This document shows positions 25,258 through 33,428 of a stretch of 41,607 bases of DNA, piece by piece; the stretch's first letter is position 1, and each line of letters starts with the position of its first letter. A program made the position numbers and the translations under genes. A model generated the notes under the pieces. That model was not told the origin of the DNA. It saw only the letters and a list, made by a program, of their open reading frames with translations, and searched no databases. This DNA is from Mesorhizobium sp. (GTDB lineage: Bacteria; Pseudomonadota; Alphaproteobacteria; Rhizobiales; Rhizobiaceae), in the NCBI GenBank assembly GCA_022833215.1, contig JAIPUZ010000085.1:1-41607 (forward strand). The letters run 5' to 3'.

Positions 25258-26817
25258 TCAGACCTTGGCTTCGATCAGCATGAAGGCCGGAATATCCTCG
25301 CCGAACCCGACCGGCGTATCGCCGTCGTCATCGTCGTAGCGGCGGCGGTGGTCGCGTGCCGGTCTCGAATCCTCGCTGGCCCAGTTGCGGGGCTTGCGGT
25401 CGGTGTTCGCGGCCTGAGGCGCGCTTTTCTGCGCCGGCTGATCCTGTGTATCTGCCCTGGCGGTGTCGGAAGCGGCTTCGTGATGGCGTCCGCCACGCGG
25501 CTTCCTCTCACGGCCTTCGCTCTTGCGCCCATCGCGACGGGAGGAACCCTTGCCCCGGCGAGGCGCTTCGTCCTCCGCGCTTTCCTCGACGGTTGAAAGA
25601 TCGCCGTCAAGCCATTCGATCGACTGGCCGATCAGCTTTTCGATGGCATCGATATATTTGGCATCGTTGCGCGTGGCTATGGTGAAAGCCTTGCCAAGGC
25701 GGCCCGCGCGGCCTGTGCGGCCGATACGGTGGACGTAGTCCTCCGAGTGAATGGGCACGTCGTAGTTGAAGACGTGGCTGACATCGGGGATATCGAGACC
25801 GCGTGCGGCGACATCCGATGCGACCAGCAGCTTCAGCTTGCCGTCACGGAAATTGGAAAGCATGGTCATGCGCGCCCGCTGGTCCATGTCGCCATGCAGC
25901 GCGCCGGCGTTGAACTCATGACGGGTCAGCGACCGGAACAGTTCCGAAACATCCACCTTGCGATTGCAGAAGATGATCGCGTTCTTGAGCGTTTCTTCTT
26001 CCTGCTTGATGAGCTTGCGCAGGATGTCGCGCTTTTCCCAGGGCTTCGAGCCGGATTTCACCAGCCGCTGCGTAACGGTCGTGGCGGTGCTCGCCGCCCG
26101 GGCGACCTCGACACGCACAGGAGCCTGAAGGAACTTCTCCGTCAGCTTGGTGATCTCCGGCGGCATGGTGGCCGAGAAGAACAGCGTCTGGCGGGTGAAG
26201 GGGATCATCTCGCAGATGCGCTCGATGTCGGGGATGAAGCCCATGTCGAGCATGCGGTCCGCCTCGTCGATGACGAGGATGTCGACACCGTTGAGCAGCA
26301 ACTTGCCGCGTTCGCGGTGATCCAGCAGGCGGCCCGGCGTTGCGATCAGCACGTCTGCGCCGCGCTCAAGCTTCTTGTCCTGCTCGTCGAAGGAAACGCC
26401 ACCGATCAGCAAGGCAATGTTGAGCTTGTGGTTCTTGCCGTACTTGACGAAATTCTCCTCTACCTGCGCCGCGAGTTCGCGCGTCGGTTCGAGAATGAGC
26501 GTGCGGGGCATACGGGCGCGGGCCCGGCCTGTTTCAAGGCGGGTCAGCATCGGCAGCACGAAAGAGGCGGTCTTTCCGGTACCGGTTTGCGCGATGCCGA
26601 GAACATCCTTGCCCTGAAGGGCATGGGGAATTGCACCGGCCTGAATGGGGGTCGGCTGCGTATAGCCGGCATCGGCCACTGCGGAGAGAACCTTCGGCGA
26701 CAGGCCGAGGTCTGAAAATGTCAACGCTTCTTGAGCGGTCTGGGTGTCTGAGGACAAGTTCGCTTGCTGTCTTTGGCTGGTTCGGGGTGCGCGGCGGTCT
26801 GCGTCGCGGCGTGCCAT
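25258..26817 (-). CDS. DEAD-box RNA helicase (RhlE-like)
   Basis: A 519-residue ATP-dependent RNA helicase. All core motifs are present: AQTGTGKTASF, PTRELAAQ, TPGRLLD, DEADRMLDMGF, SATMP, VASDVAARGLDIPDV and HRIGRTGRAG. The C-terminal 130 residues are a charged, Arg/Gly/Asp-rich tail (RRGKGSSRRDGRKSEGRER), as in RhlE-type proteins acting in ribosome assembly or RNA decay. The start is uncertain: ATG 26817 has no clear ribosome site, and the catalytic core begins about 30 residues later at LTFSDLGL. Confidence 0.92.
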   Translation of the reverse strand: MARRDADRRAPRTSQRQQANLSSDTQTAQEALTFSDLGLSPKVLSAVADAGYTQPTPIQAGAIPHALQGKDVLGIAQTGTGKTASFVLPMLTRLETGRARARMPRTLILEPTRELAAQVEENFVKYGKNHKLNIALLIGGVSFDEQDKKLERGADVLIATPGRLLDHRERGKLLLNGVDILVIDEADRMLDMGFIPDIERICEMIPFTRQTLFFSATMPPEITKLTEKFLQAPVRVEVARAASTATTVTQRLVKSGSKPWEKRDILRKLIKQEEETLKNAIIFCNRKVDVSELFRSLTRHEFNAGALHGDMDQRARMTMLSNFRDGKLKLLVASDVAARGLDIPDVSHVFNYDVPIHSEDYVHRIGRTGRAGRLGKAFTIATRNDAKYIDAIEKLIGQSIEWLDGDLSTVEESAEDEAPRRGKGSSRRDGRKSEGRERKPRGGRHHEAASDTARADTQDQPAQKSAPQAANTDRKPRNWASEDSRPARDHRRRYDDDDGDTPVGFGEDIPAFMLIEAKV

Positions 26818-26841
26818 CCGGACACGCTATAATGTGCACCG

Positions 26842-26869
26842 CGATATGCCCAAGCCTGCCTCTTGTCAA
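26842..26869 (-). promoter_or_regulatory. promoter candidate of the DEAD-box helicase gene
   Basis: Minus strand: TTGACA, 16 bp, ATATCG. An overlapping alternative, TTGGGC-N16-TATAGC (26826-26853), would start transcription almost at the first ATG. Both lie in the 127-bp gap to nadK. Confidence 0.4.
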
Positions 26870-26944
26870 CAGAAACAGGCCGCAATTGCAGCATTTCGCG
26901 AGGCTAAGCTTAATCGAACCGATTTTATAGCGGCAGAATCGCCG

Positions 26945-27733
26945 TCAATACCTGAATTGTTCCTTCAGAATGCGCTCATTCCAGGAATGACTCGGGTCGA
27001 ACAACAGTGTGGCCGTGACCTTTTTCGACTGTCGCACCGTGACCGACTGGACGCTTTTGACTTCGGTATGGTCGGCAGCGGCGTTCACCGGGCGCTTGGC
27101 CGCCTCGAGAATGTCGAAGCGCACCTCGGAGCGATTGGGAAGGAGCGCGCCGCGCCAGGCGCGCGGCCGGAAAGGGCTCACCGGCGTCAGCGCCAGAAGC
27201 GGCGCGTCGAGCGGGAGGATCGGCCCGTGGGCCGACAGGTTGTACGCTGTGGAACCGGCCGGCGTCGCCACCATCACGCCGTCGCAGCTCAGCTCTTCCA
27301 TCCGCAGCTTCCCGTCCACGGAAATGCGAATCTTGGCGGTCTGATAGGACTGGCGCCAGAGGGCAACTTCGTTGATGGCTAGCGCGGTCACCGTCTCCCC
27401 GTCCATGGTGGTGGCGCGCATTTCGAGTGGACGGATGGTCTCGGCAACGGTTGCGCCGATCCGTTCGGGCAGGGCGTCGACGGCGTATTCGTTCATCAGG
27501 AAACCGATGGTGCCACGGTTCATGCCGTACACCTTCTTGCCCGTTCCCATGGTGTCGCGCAGCGTTTGCAGGAGGAATCCGTCGCCCCCCAGCGCGACGA
27601 CGACATCGGCGTCTTCCATGGAGACGTGGCCATATTCGGCCGATAATTCCGCCAGAGCGGCGCGGGCGTCTTCGGTGTCGGACGATACGAACGCCAACTG
27701 CCTCGGCTTCTTCGTCCCTGGCATATTTGTCAT
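26945..27733 (-). CDS. nadK: NAD kinase
   Basis: A 262-residue enzyme phosphorylating NAD+ to NADP+ with ATP. The family motifs are VVVALGGDGFLLQTL (GGDG, about residues 44-58), GMNRGTIGFLMNEY, and the conserved TPAGSTAYNLSAHGPILP (about 155-172). Length matches alphaproteobacterial NadK. Two starts are close: ATG 27733 and ATG 27724. With nadE at 13 kb, it covers the last steps of NAD(P) supply in this window. The gene ends 127 bp from the helicase gene start on the same strand. Confidence 0.94.
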   Translation of the reverse strand: MTNMPGTKKPRQLAFVSSDTEDARAALAELSAEYGHVSMEDADVVVALGGDGFLLQTLRDTMGTGKKVYGMNRGTIGFLMNEYAVDALPERIGATVAETIRPLEMRATTMDGETVTALAINEVALWRQSYQTAKIRISVDGKLRMEELSCDGVMVATPAGSTAYNLSAHGPILPLDAPLLALTPVSPFRPRAWRGALLPNRSEVRFDILEAAKRPVNAAADHTEVKSVQSVTVRQSKKVTATLLFDPSHSWNERILKEQFRY

Positions 27734-27947
27734 TGTTCTGTCGATTGTTCCCGATCCGATGGCAGTGAGGACCTAACACGGCTCGGGAAAACTGGCAAAG
27801 GCGCCCGTGAGGGGCAGGCGAAGTCGTAGAGCGGTTTGCGTTTGCCGGGATTGGCATTAAGCTGCCGTAAAGGCATGCAGTTGATGCTGTCTGGAACACG
27901 GAGGGCGGGGGCCTGGCCGACAGGGACCGCCATTGCCCTTTACCCGT

Positions 27948-28100
27948 ATGTTCATCGTCGCTCTGATCATGGCTGCCTTTGCCGTCGGATTCTCGAATCT
28001 GGCGAAACGCACCGGGGCCGGCGACGCCCGTCCCGAATCCTCGTCGCTCACATGTGGCGAAGCCACCGGCATTGCCTGTCCCGCACGGCGCCCGATGTAG
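27948..28100 (+). CDS. possible small membrane-anchored peptide
   Basis: A 50-codon frame, MFIVALIMAAFAVGFSNLAK then a polar tail with two cysteines. The N-terminal hydrophobic segment would insert in the membrane. There is no good ribosome-binding site, and no family is recognised, so it may be spurious. Confidence 0.22.
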   Translation: MFIVALIMAAFAVGFSNLAKRTGAGDARPESSSLTCGEATGIACPARRPM

Positions 28101-28218
28101 TCATGCCTCTGTCACGGAAACGGGACAGGTTTTCCCATTATCCGGTCCGGCGGGACACAGTTTGCTTGGCCTGACCGTTTCGGGGCGTCATAATGCTTTT
28201 TTCGGTGAAGGAGATGGA

Positions 28219-28647
28219 ATGAGGGCACGCACCGCCACGATCGGCGATCTTGAAACGGTATTTCGCGACCTTTCCGGTCGCATGTCGGCAGATTATGTCG
28301 CGGCAGGACTTACCCTGCAGGGCGCGCAGGACAGCCTGATGATGGATTTGAAGGAAGGCCGCGCCCATGCCCTGCTTGACGGGGAGGCGGTTGTCGCCAT
28401 CATCACCTGGCATGAAACCGATCATTCCGCGGAAACGGCGTTCGCGGCGCGCGAAGGTTTTTTCAGCGCTTCCACGGTCCGGTTCTGCAAGAAGCATATA
28501 AGGCGCATACAGGAGCTTACCGGAAACCTGCCCATCCTGTCGCGCAGCTGGCTGGATGGCCCCGAGGTCGCCCGCTGGTTCCGTATCATCGGCTACGAGC
28601 AAAAGCAGGGCAATGGCGTGAAAGTGTTCGAGCTTTCGCCTGCCTGA
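28219..28647 (+). CDS. unknown protein, possibly GNAT-like
   Basis: A 142-residue soluble protein with a strong GAAGGAGA ribosome site before ATG 28219. The start (MRARTATIGDLETVFRDLSGRMSADYVAAG) and the end (VARWFRIIGYEQKQGNGVKVFELSP) have the layout of small GNAT-like proteins of the phage-internal-protein type: first helix, then a late WFRxxGY segment. The acetyl-CoA loop (Q/RxxGxG/A) is not evident, so activity is doubtful. It is flanked by unrelated genes; no operon partner. Confidence 0.7.
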   Translation: MRARTATIGDLETVFRDLSGRMSADYVAAGLTLQGAQDSLMMDLKEGRAHALLDGEAVVAIITWHETDHSAETAFAAREGFFSASTVRFCKKHIRRIQELTGNLPILSRSWLDGPEVARWFRIIGYEQKQGNGVKVFELSPA

Positions 28648-28687
28648 ATAAGCTGCCTGAGCAAGACGGGCGCTTCGGCCTTGCCGC

Positions 28688-29851
28688 TCACTCGGCTGCG
28701 GCCGGCAGGCTGGTTTCGACGCGGTTGCGGCCGCCTTGCTTTGCGGCATAAAGCGCGCGGTCCGCACGTCTCAGGAGGTCCGAGAAATCCCTGTCCAGCG
28801 GGCCTCGCGTGGCGACGCCGACAGAGACCGTCACCCGTATCGTGTCGCCGTCGGCGCCGAAGGGCGTATTCTCCACGGCCTTGCGCAAGCTTTCTGTTGT
28901 TCCACCGCAATCGGCGTCGAAAAGCATGACGAATTCCTCACCCCCGGATCGCGCCACCATCGTTCCGGGGTTCGCTTGTGCTTTGAGAATGCCGGCGACG
29001 TGCTGGAGCGCCCTGTCGCCCACCTCGTGCCCGTAGGTGTCGTTGATCTTCTTGAAGCTGTCTATGTCGAAGATCGCCACGGAAAGCGGCGCATTCGACC
29101 GCCCGGCCGTATTGAACAGCATTTCGGCGCGCTGTGTCAGCGTGCGCCGGTTCGGCAGGTCCGTCAGATAATCGGTCGAAGCCGCATGTTCCCACTGCAT
29201 GCGGATGCGGTCGGAGCATATGAGGATGAAGGAAGTCGTCCCCAGAACCGGCAGCACGGCCATGAAGATGGGGGTCACGAGGTTCAGCAACGACGCGCTG
29301 CTGGTCACGCTGAAATCGGTCGGCAATGGATTGGTGACGAAAACCGCGCCGCGCAGCGCGGTGAAGACAGCCATGATCATGAAAATGTACAGCAGAACCT
29401 TGCGGCTGGCCGAAGCGTCCTGCCCGCGCGCACGAAACAGATCCCTTGCGCTGGCCAGCATCAGCCAGCACCAGGCGATTGTGATGATGATGATTCTGGC
29501 CTTGAAATTCTCTTCGATGATCGAGAACCAGAAAACCGAGCAGGCTCCCGCTACGATCGGGATGTAGTGAATGGCAGATGATGGGTAATCGTAGAACTTC
29601 GCCAGAGCCCTTTCATAAAAAAGCAATCCGATCAGGAAAGCCGAGTTGACCATGACGAGCAGGAGAGGATGAGGCTGAGCGGAAGCGATTGCGAACATGG
29701 CGCAGCCGAAAGCGATGAGAAACGTACCTGCCTGCCAGACATTGCCGGCGGGCCGCAGTTCCGCTGGCAGGTCCCGCATGATGACCGCCAGAACGAGCCC
29801 GTTGGAGAGCATCATGGTGGCGACAATGGCGAAAACGTATCCTGAAACCAT
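28688..29851 (-). CDS. membrane-bound diguanylate cyclase (GGDEF protein)
   Basis: A 387-residue protein predicted to make cyclic di-GMP at the inner membrane. The N-terminal 200 residues hold about six or seven hydrophobic helices (the first is VSGYVFAIVATMMLSNGLVLAVI), and the GGDEF domain follows (about 215-380) with DYLTDLPNRRTL, FDIDSFKKINDTYGHEVGD and RSGGEEFVMLF. The sensory signal of the membrane part is unknown. No RxxD inhibitory site is seen before GGEEF. ATG 29851 is chosen because it opens the first TM helix; an in-frame start at 29938 would add a Cys/Trp-rich leader. Confidence 0.88.
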   Translation of the reverse strand: MVSGYVFAIVATMMLSNGLVLAVIMRDLPAELRPAGNVWQAGTFLIAFGCAMFAIASAQPHPLLLVMVNSAFLIGLLFYERALAKFYDYPSSAIHYIPIVAGACSVFWFSIIEENFKARIIIITIAWCWLMLASARDLFRARGQDASASRKVLLYIFMIMAVFTALRGAVFVTNPLPTDFSVTSSASLLNLVTPIFMAVLPVLGTTSFILICSDRIRMQWEHAASTDYLTDLPNRRTLTQRAEMLFNTAGRSNAPLSVAIFDIDSFKKINDTYGHEVGDRALQHVAGILKAQANPGTMVARSGGEEFVMLFDADCGGTTESLRKAVENTPFGADGDTIRVTVSVGVATRGPLDRDFSDLLRRADRALYAAKQGGRNRVETSLPAAAE

Positions 29852-30084
29852 GATGGCGCGAATGATCCCGGCTGCGGGGTGAAGCGTATCATCCCAAAGA
29901 TGACCAATCCGACAACGCCAAAGCTCGCACGCAGACAAATATCGTCCGCGACGGATTGTGAAAGTCGCTTGTATTGTATTTCGAAGCTGCCATCGATTTT
30001 GTGCCGCGACGCCCTACATCACGCCTTTCATGAGGCGGGAATTGTTTTTCCAGAACAGGAATTTGTTCCGAAACGGGAATTGCG

Positions 30085-30474
30085 ATGATGTTCGATCTGC
30101 TGAAACGGCGCTTCATGCTGTTCCGCCGCGAGGCGGTTATGCTTCTGTATGCCTTTCGCGACCGGCGGACCCCGTTTTATCTGAAGGCGGCGAGCCTGTT
30201 TGCAGGGCTCTATCTGCTGAGCCCCATCGACCTCATCCCGTTTCCAGTGCCCTTGCTCGGAGTGGTTGACGATCTTGTGATCGTGCCGCTTCTGGTCGGC
30301 TTCATTGCAAAACGGCTGCCGCAGGATGTGCGCGATACTGCCGGGAGCAAGGCCGACAGCTGGCTCGAGCGCTGGTTCCGCAGGCCGCTGATCGCAGTCG
30401 CGGTGATACTGGCGCTGCTGGTGGCCATCTGGCTGCTGCTCCTCTACCTCATCTATCGATATCTGGCGGGATGA
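30085..30474 (+). CDS. DUF1232 (YkvA-like) membrane protein
   Basis: A 129-residue protein of the DUF1232 family. The diagnostic segment is FYLKAASLFAGLYLLSPIDLIPFPVPLLGVVDDLVIVPLLVGF (about residues 32-74), with the DLIP and DDL motifs. A second hydrophobic helix closes the C-terminus (LIAVAVILALLVAIWLLLLYLIYRYL). Function is not established. Its stop overlaps the start of the kinase-like gene by four bases (ATGA), so the two are translationally coupled. ATG 30085 and 30088 are both possible starts. Confidence 0.85.
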   Translation: MMFDLLKRRFMLFRREAVMLLYAFRDRRTPFYLKAASLFAGLYLLSPIDLIPFPVPLLGVVDDLVIVPLLVGFIAKRLPQDVRDTAGSKADSWLERWFRRPLIAVAVILALLVAIWLLLLYLIYRYLAG

Positions 30475-32132
30475 AGGATCGCAATTTCATGAGCCTGCTC
30501 GAAACCGGTCTGGTCGCCATACGCGACCGCAAGCGCCTTGCTGAAATCCTCGCGGTCGTCACACGTTTCGGCATAGACGACGTTCTGGGCAGGATAGGGC
30601 TTTCGGGCCTCGCATCTTCCTCGCGTCGCGAGGGCGGGAAGGCGGCGCAGGCCGATGCGCCGGAACGGTTGCGGCTGGCGCTCGAAGAACTGGGTCCAAC
30701 CTTCGTCAAGCTCGGCCAGATCCTGTCGACGCGCGGCGATCTGCTCTCGCCCGAATGGACGGCGGAGCTTGAAAAGCTGCAAAGCCATGTCGCACCGCAG
30801 CCATGGGAAGCAATCCGCGCGCAGGTGGAAGAGGATATCGGCGGTTCGGTCGAGGCAGTCTTTGCGTCGTTCGACACGCAGGCGCTTGCGGCCGGCTCCA
30901 TCGCGCAGGTGCATCGCGCCATGCTGAAGGACGGCACCGATGTCGTGGTGAAGGTAAGGCGCGAGGGGCTGCGCCCTCTTGTAGACGCCGATCTGCGGTT
31001 GCTTTCGCATGCGGCGGCGCTTGCCGAAGTCCAATGGCCCGATCTGGCTCGCTACCGGCCCCGCGAAATTCTGAACCATCTCGGTTCGGCCATGGCGGAG
31101 GAACTCGATCTCGCCGCCGAAGCGCGCAATTGCGAGACGGTCGCGGCCAATCTGGCCGATATGGATTTCATCGTCATTCCCCGCATATTCCGGCAATGGA
31201 CAGGCGAGCGGCTTCTGGTTCAGGAATTCATCGACGGCACTGCGCCAAATGACGGGCCTGCCATGGCTGCGGGGCGCCATGACGGGGCCCTGCTTGCACG
31301 CCGCGGTACGGAAGCGTTTCTCCACATGGCGCTCATCGACGGCATTTTTCACGCCGACCCGCACCCGGGCAATCTTCGCGCGCTGGCCGGCGACAGGGTT
31401 GCCTTCATCGACTTTGGCATGGTGGGCCGGCTTGGCGGTCGACGGCGCGAGCAGTTGCTGTCGCTGGTGGGGGCGATCGTGGATGGCAGCGGCGACAGGG
31501 TGGCCAATCTGCTCATCGAATGGTCTGGCGGTGTCGGTGCAGACCTGTCGCGCCTCGAAGCCGCCTGCGACGCATTCGTCGCCCGCCATGGGGCTGCGCC
31601 CCTCAGGCTTGGCGACGCCATAGGCGACTTCGTGACAATGGCGCGTGAACATGATCTCGCACTGCCTCCGAACCTTGCCTTGCTGTTCAAGGCGCTGATC
31701 ACCGCCGACGGCGTCATGCGCGGCCTCGATCCGCAATTCGACGCCATAGCCGTGGCTGCGCCCATGGTGCAGAGCGAGATGCTGCGCCGCTACGCGCCCG
31801 GTGAGGTTTTCGGCCGGGGCAGGGCGCTGGCCTTCGATCTCGCCGGCCTGGCCTCGGACCTTCCCGCCCTGATCCGTCTGCTGGCGCTGCGGGTTCGGCA
31901 GGGACGCATTTCGGCAAGCGTCGAGTTGCAGGGGCTTGAGCGCATCGGAGGCGACATACGCTGGGCGGCGACGCGTATCGCCGTCGCCATCGTCACGGCC
32001 GCCTTCGCCCTCGGGCTTGCGCCGCGCCTGTTCGAGTATGGTCCGCTGGTGTTTGGCGTGCCGCTGCCTTTGTGGCTGGGGCTTGGCGTGATTGCTGCCG
32101 GTCTCGTCTGGCTGATCATGCCACGCCGTTAG
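30471..32132 (+). CDS. ABC1/AarF (UbiB-family) atypical kinase
   Basis: A 553-residue protein of the UbiB/ADCK family. The conserved motifs are KLGQILSTR (KxGQ), the A-rich loop AAGSIAQVHRA, VVVKVRR (the ATP-binding Lys), EELDLAAEARN, DGIFHADPHPGN and FIDFGMVGRLGG. Two TM helices close the C-terminus (VAIVTAAFALGLAPRLF and PLWLGLGVIAAGLVWLIM). UbiB supports ubiquinone synthesis, but alphaproteobacteria often have more than one family member, so UbiB itself is not certain here. It overlaps the DUF1232 gene by four bases. Confidence 0.9.
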   Translation: MKDRNFMSLLETGLVAIRDRKRLAEILAVVTRFGIDDVLGRIGLSGLASSSRREGGKAAQADAPERLRLALEELGPTFVKLGQILSTRGDLLSPEWTAELEKLQSHVAPQPWEAIRAQVEEDIGGSVEAVFASFDTQALAAGSIAQVHRAMLKDGTDVVVKVRREGLRPLVDADLRLLSHAAALAEVQWPDLARYRPREILNHLGSAMAEELDLAAEARNCETVAANLADMDFIVIPRIFRQWTGERLLVQEFIDGTAPNDGPAMAAGRHDGALLARRGTEAFLHMALIDGIFHADPHPGNLRALAGDRVAFIDFGMVGRLGGRRREQLLSLVGAIVDGSGDRVANLLIEWSGGVGADLSRLEAACDAFVARHGAAPLRLGDAIGDFVTMAREHDLALPPNLALLFKALITADGVMRGLDPQFDAIAVAAPMVQSEMLRRYAPGEVFGRGRALAFDLAGLASDLPALIRLLALRVRQGRISASVELQGLERIGGDIRWAATRIAVAIVTAAFALGLAPRLFEYGPLVFGVPLPLWLGLGVIAAGLVWLIMPRR

Positions 32133-32163
32133 CCTGCAAGAGCTATGTTTCCCTTGCGTGATC

Positions 32164-32190
32164 TTGAAAACGCAACTCGGAACATATAGT
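32164..32190 (+). promoter_or_regulatory. promoter of the radical SAM/UdgX operon
   Basis: TTGAAA, 15-bp spacer, TATAGT. The predicted start falls at about 32197-32199, which is the A of the ATG, so the mRNA would be leaderless. The -10 lies inside the LexA box. Confidence 0.55.
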
Positions 32191-32194
32191 GAAC
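32180..32194. promoter_or_regulatory. LexA (SOS) box, alphaproteobacterial type
   Basis: GAACATATAGTGAAC is a perfect direct-repeat GAAC-N7-GAAC, the reverse complement of the GTTC-N7-GTTC box known for LexA of Alphaproteobacteria. It overlaps the -10 and ends 4 bp before the start codon. Confidence 0.8.
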
Positions 32195-32198
32195 ATGC

Positions 32199-33428
32199 AT
32201 GAAAAAGACGCTGCAAGAGCGGCTCGCCATTCTCGCCGACGCCGCGAAATACGACGCTTCCTGCGCATCGAGCGGAACTGAAAAGCGCGATTCCACCAGA
32301 GGTGGGATCGGTTCGACGCAAGGTTCCGGCATCTGCCACGCCTATGCGCCGGACGGGCGCTGCATTTCCCTGCTGAAGATCCTGCTCACCAACTTTTGCA
32401 TCTACGATTGCGCCTATTGCATCAACCGGTCGTCCAGCAATGTCGAGCGGGCGCGGTTCACGCCGCAGGAGGTGATATGGCTGACGCTGGAATTCTACCG
32501 GCGCAACTACATAGAGGGCCTGTTTCTGTCCTCCGGCATTATCCGCAGCGCCGACTACACGATGGAACAGCTCGTGCGCGTGGCCCGCGAATTGCGGCTG
32601 AGCCACGGGTTCAGGGGTTATATCCATCTCAAGACGATCCCCGAGGCTTCCGTTGGATTGCTCGATGAAGCCGGGCTCTATGCCGACCGGCTGTCGATCA
32701 ACATCGAACTGCCGACCGACAACGGCATCGCCGAACTCGCGCCGGAAAAGGAACCGGGACAGATCCGCCGCGCCATGGGCGACCTGCGCCTGCGCATCGA
32801 GGATGCAAGCGAGCCGACAAAGGTTACGAAGCGGCGCAAGCGGTTTGCCCCGGCCGGGCAATCGACGCAGATGATCGTCGGTGCCGATGGCGCGAACGAT
32901 GCGACGATCCTCGGCACGTCATCGCGGCTCTACAGCAGCTATGGCCTCAAGCGGGTCTACTATTCGGCCTTCAGCCCGATCCCCGATGCATCTTCCCGCC
33001 TGCCTCCTGCGCGGCCGCCGCTGATGCGCGAACACCGCCTGTATCAGGCCGACTGGCTTTATCGCTTCTATGGCTTCGGCATCGACGAGATAACCTCCGC
33101 ACGGCCGGACGGAATGCTCGACCTCGACCTCGATCCCAAGCTGGCCTGGGCGCTGGCGCACCGGGAGGACTTTCCCGTGGACGTCAACCGGGCCTCTCGC
33201 GAGATGCTGCTTCGGGTGCCGGGACTGGGCACGAAATCGGTGTCCGCCATCATTGCCGCCCGCCGCCAGCGCAGTCTCGGGCTCGACGATCTGGCACGGC
33301 TGAACATTTCGGTCCGCAAGGTACGCGCCTTCCTGTGCGCTCGCGGGTGGACGCCGCTGCGCCTTATCGACCGGTCCGATCTGCGCGATCTCTTCACGCC
33401 GCAGCCCGAGCAGATGGTGCTGCTGTGA
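32199..33428 (+). CDS. putative DNA modification/repair radical SAM protein
   Basis: A 409-residue radical SAM enzyme of the TIGR03916 type, which is regularly found next to UdgX-type proteins. The Fe-S cluster motif is FCIYDCAYC (Cys67, Cys71, Cys74, CxxxCxxC). The C-terminal part carries a helix-hairpin-helix DNA-binding motif (MLLRVPGLGTKSVSAIIAARR, about residues 335-360). The reaction is unknown. No ribosome-binding site precedes the ATG, which fits a leaderless mRNA from the overlapping promoter. Its stop codon overlaps the GTG start of the next gene (GTGA), so both proteins are made together. Confidence 0.9.
   Translation: MKKTLQERLAILADAAKYDASCASSGTEKRDSTRGGIGSTQGSGICHAYAPDGRCISLLKILLTNFCIYDCAYCINRSSSNVERARFTPQEVIWLTLEFYRRNYIEGLFLSSGIIRSADYTMEQLVRVARELRLSHGFRGYIHLKTIPEASVGLLDEAGLYADRLSINIELPTDNGIAELAPEKEPGQIRRAMGDLRLRIEDASEPTKVTKRRKRFAPAGQSTQMIVGADGANDATILGTSSRLYSSYGLKRVYYSAFSPIPDASSRLPPARPPLMREHRLYQADWLYRFYGFGIDEITSARPDGMLDLDLDPKLAWALAHREDFPVDVNRASREMLLRVPGLGTKSVSAIIAARRQRSLGLDDLARLNISVRKVRAFLCARGWTPLRLIDRSDLRDLFTPQPEQMVLL

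Noticed and set aside
27826-27890. Possible fragment of an intergenic repeat near GTAGAGCGGTTTGCGTTT
   Set aside because: Too short and degenerate to assign without a genome-wide search.
30453-32861. An 802-codon minus-strand frame opposite the UbiB-family and radical SAM genes
   Set aside because: Antisense shadow crossing two well-supported genes and their promoter, with no domain.
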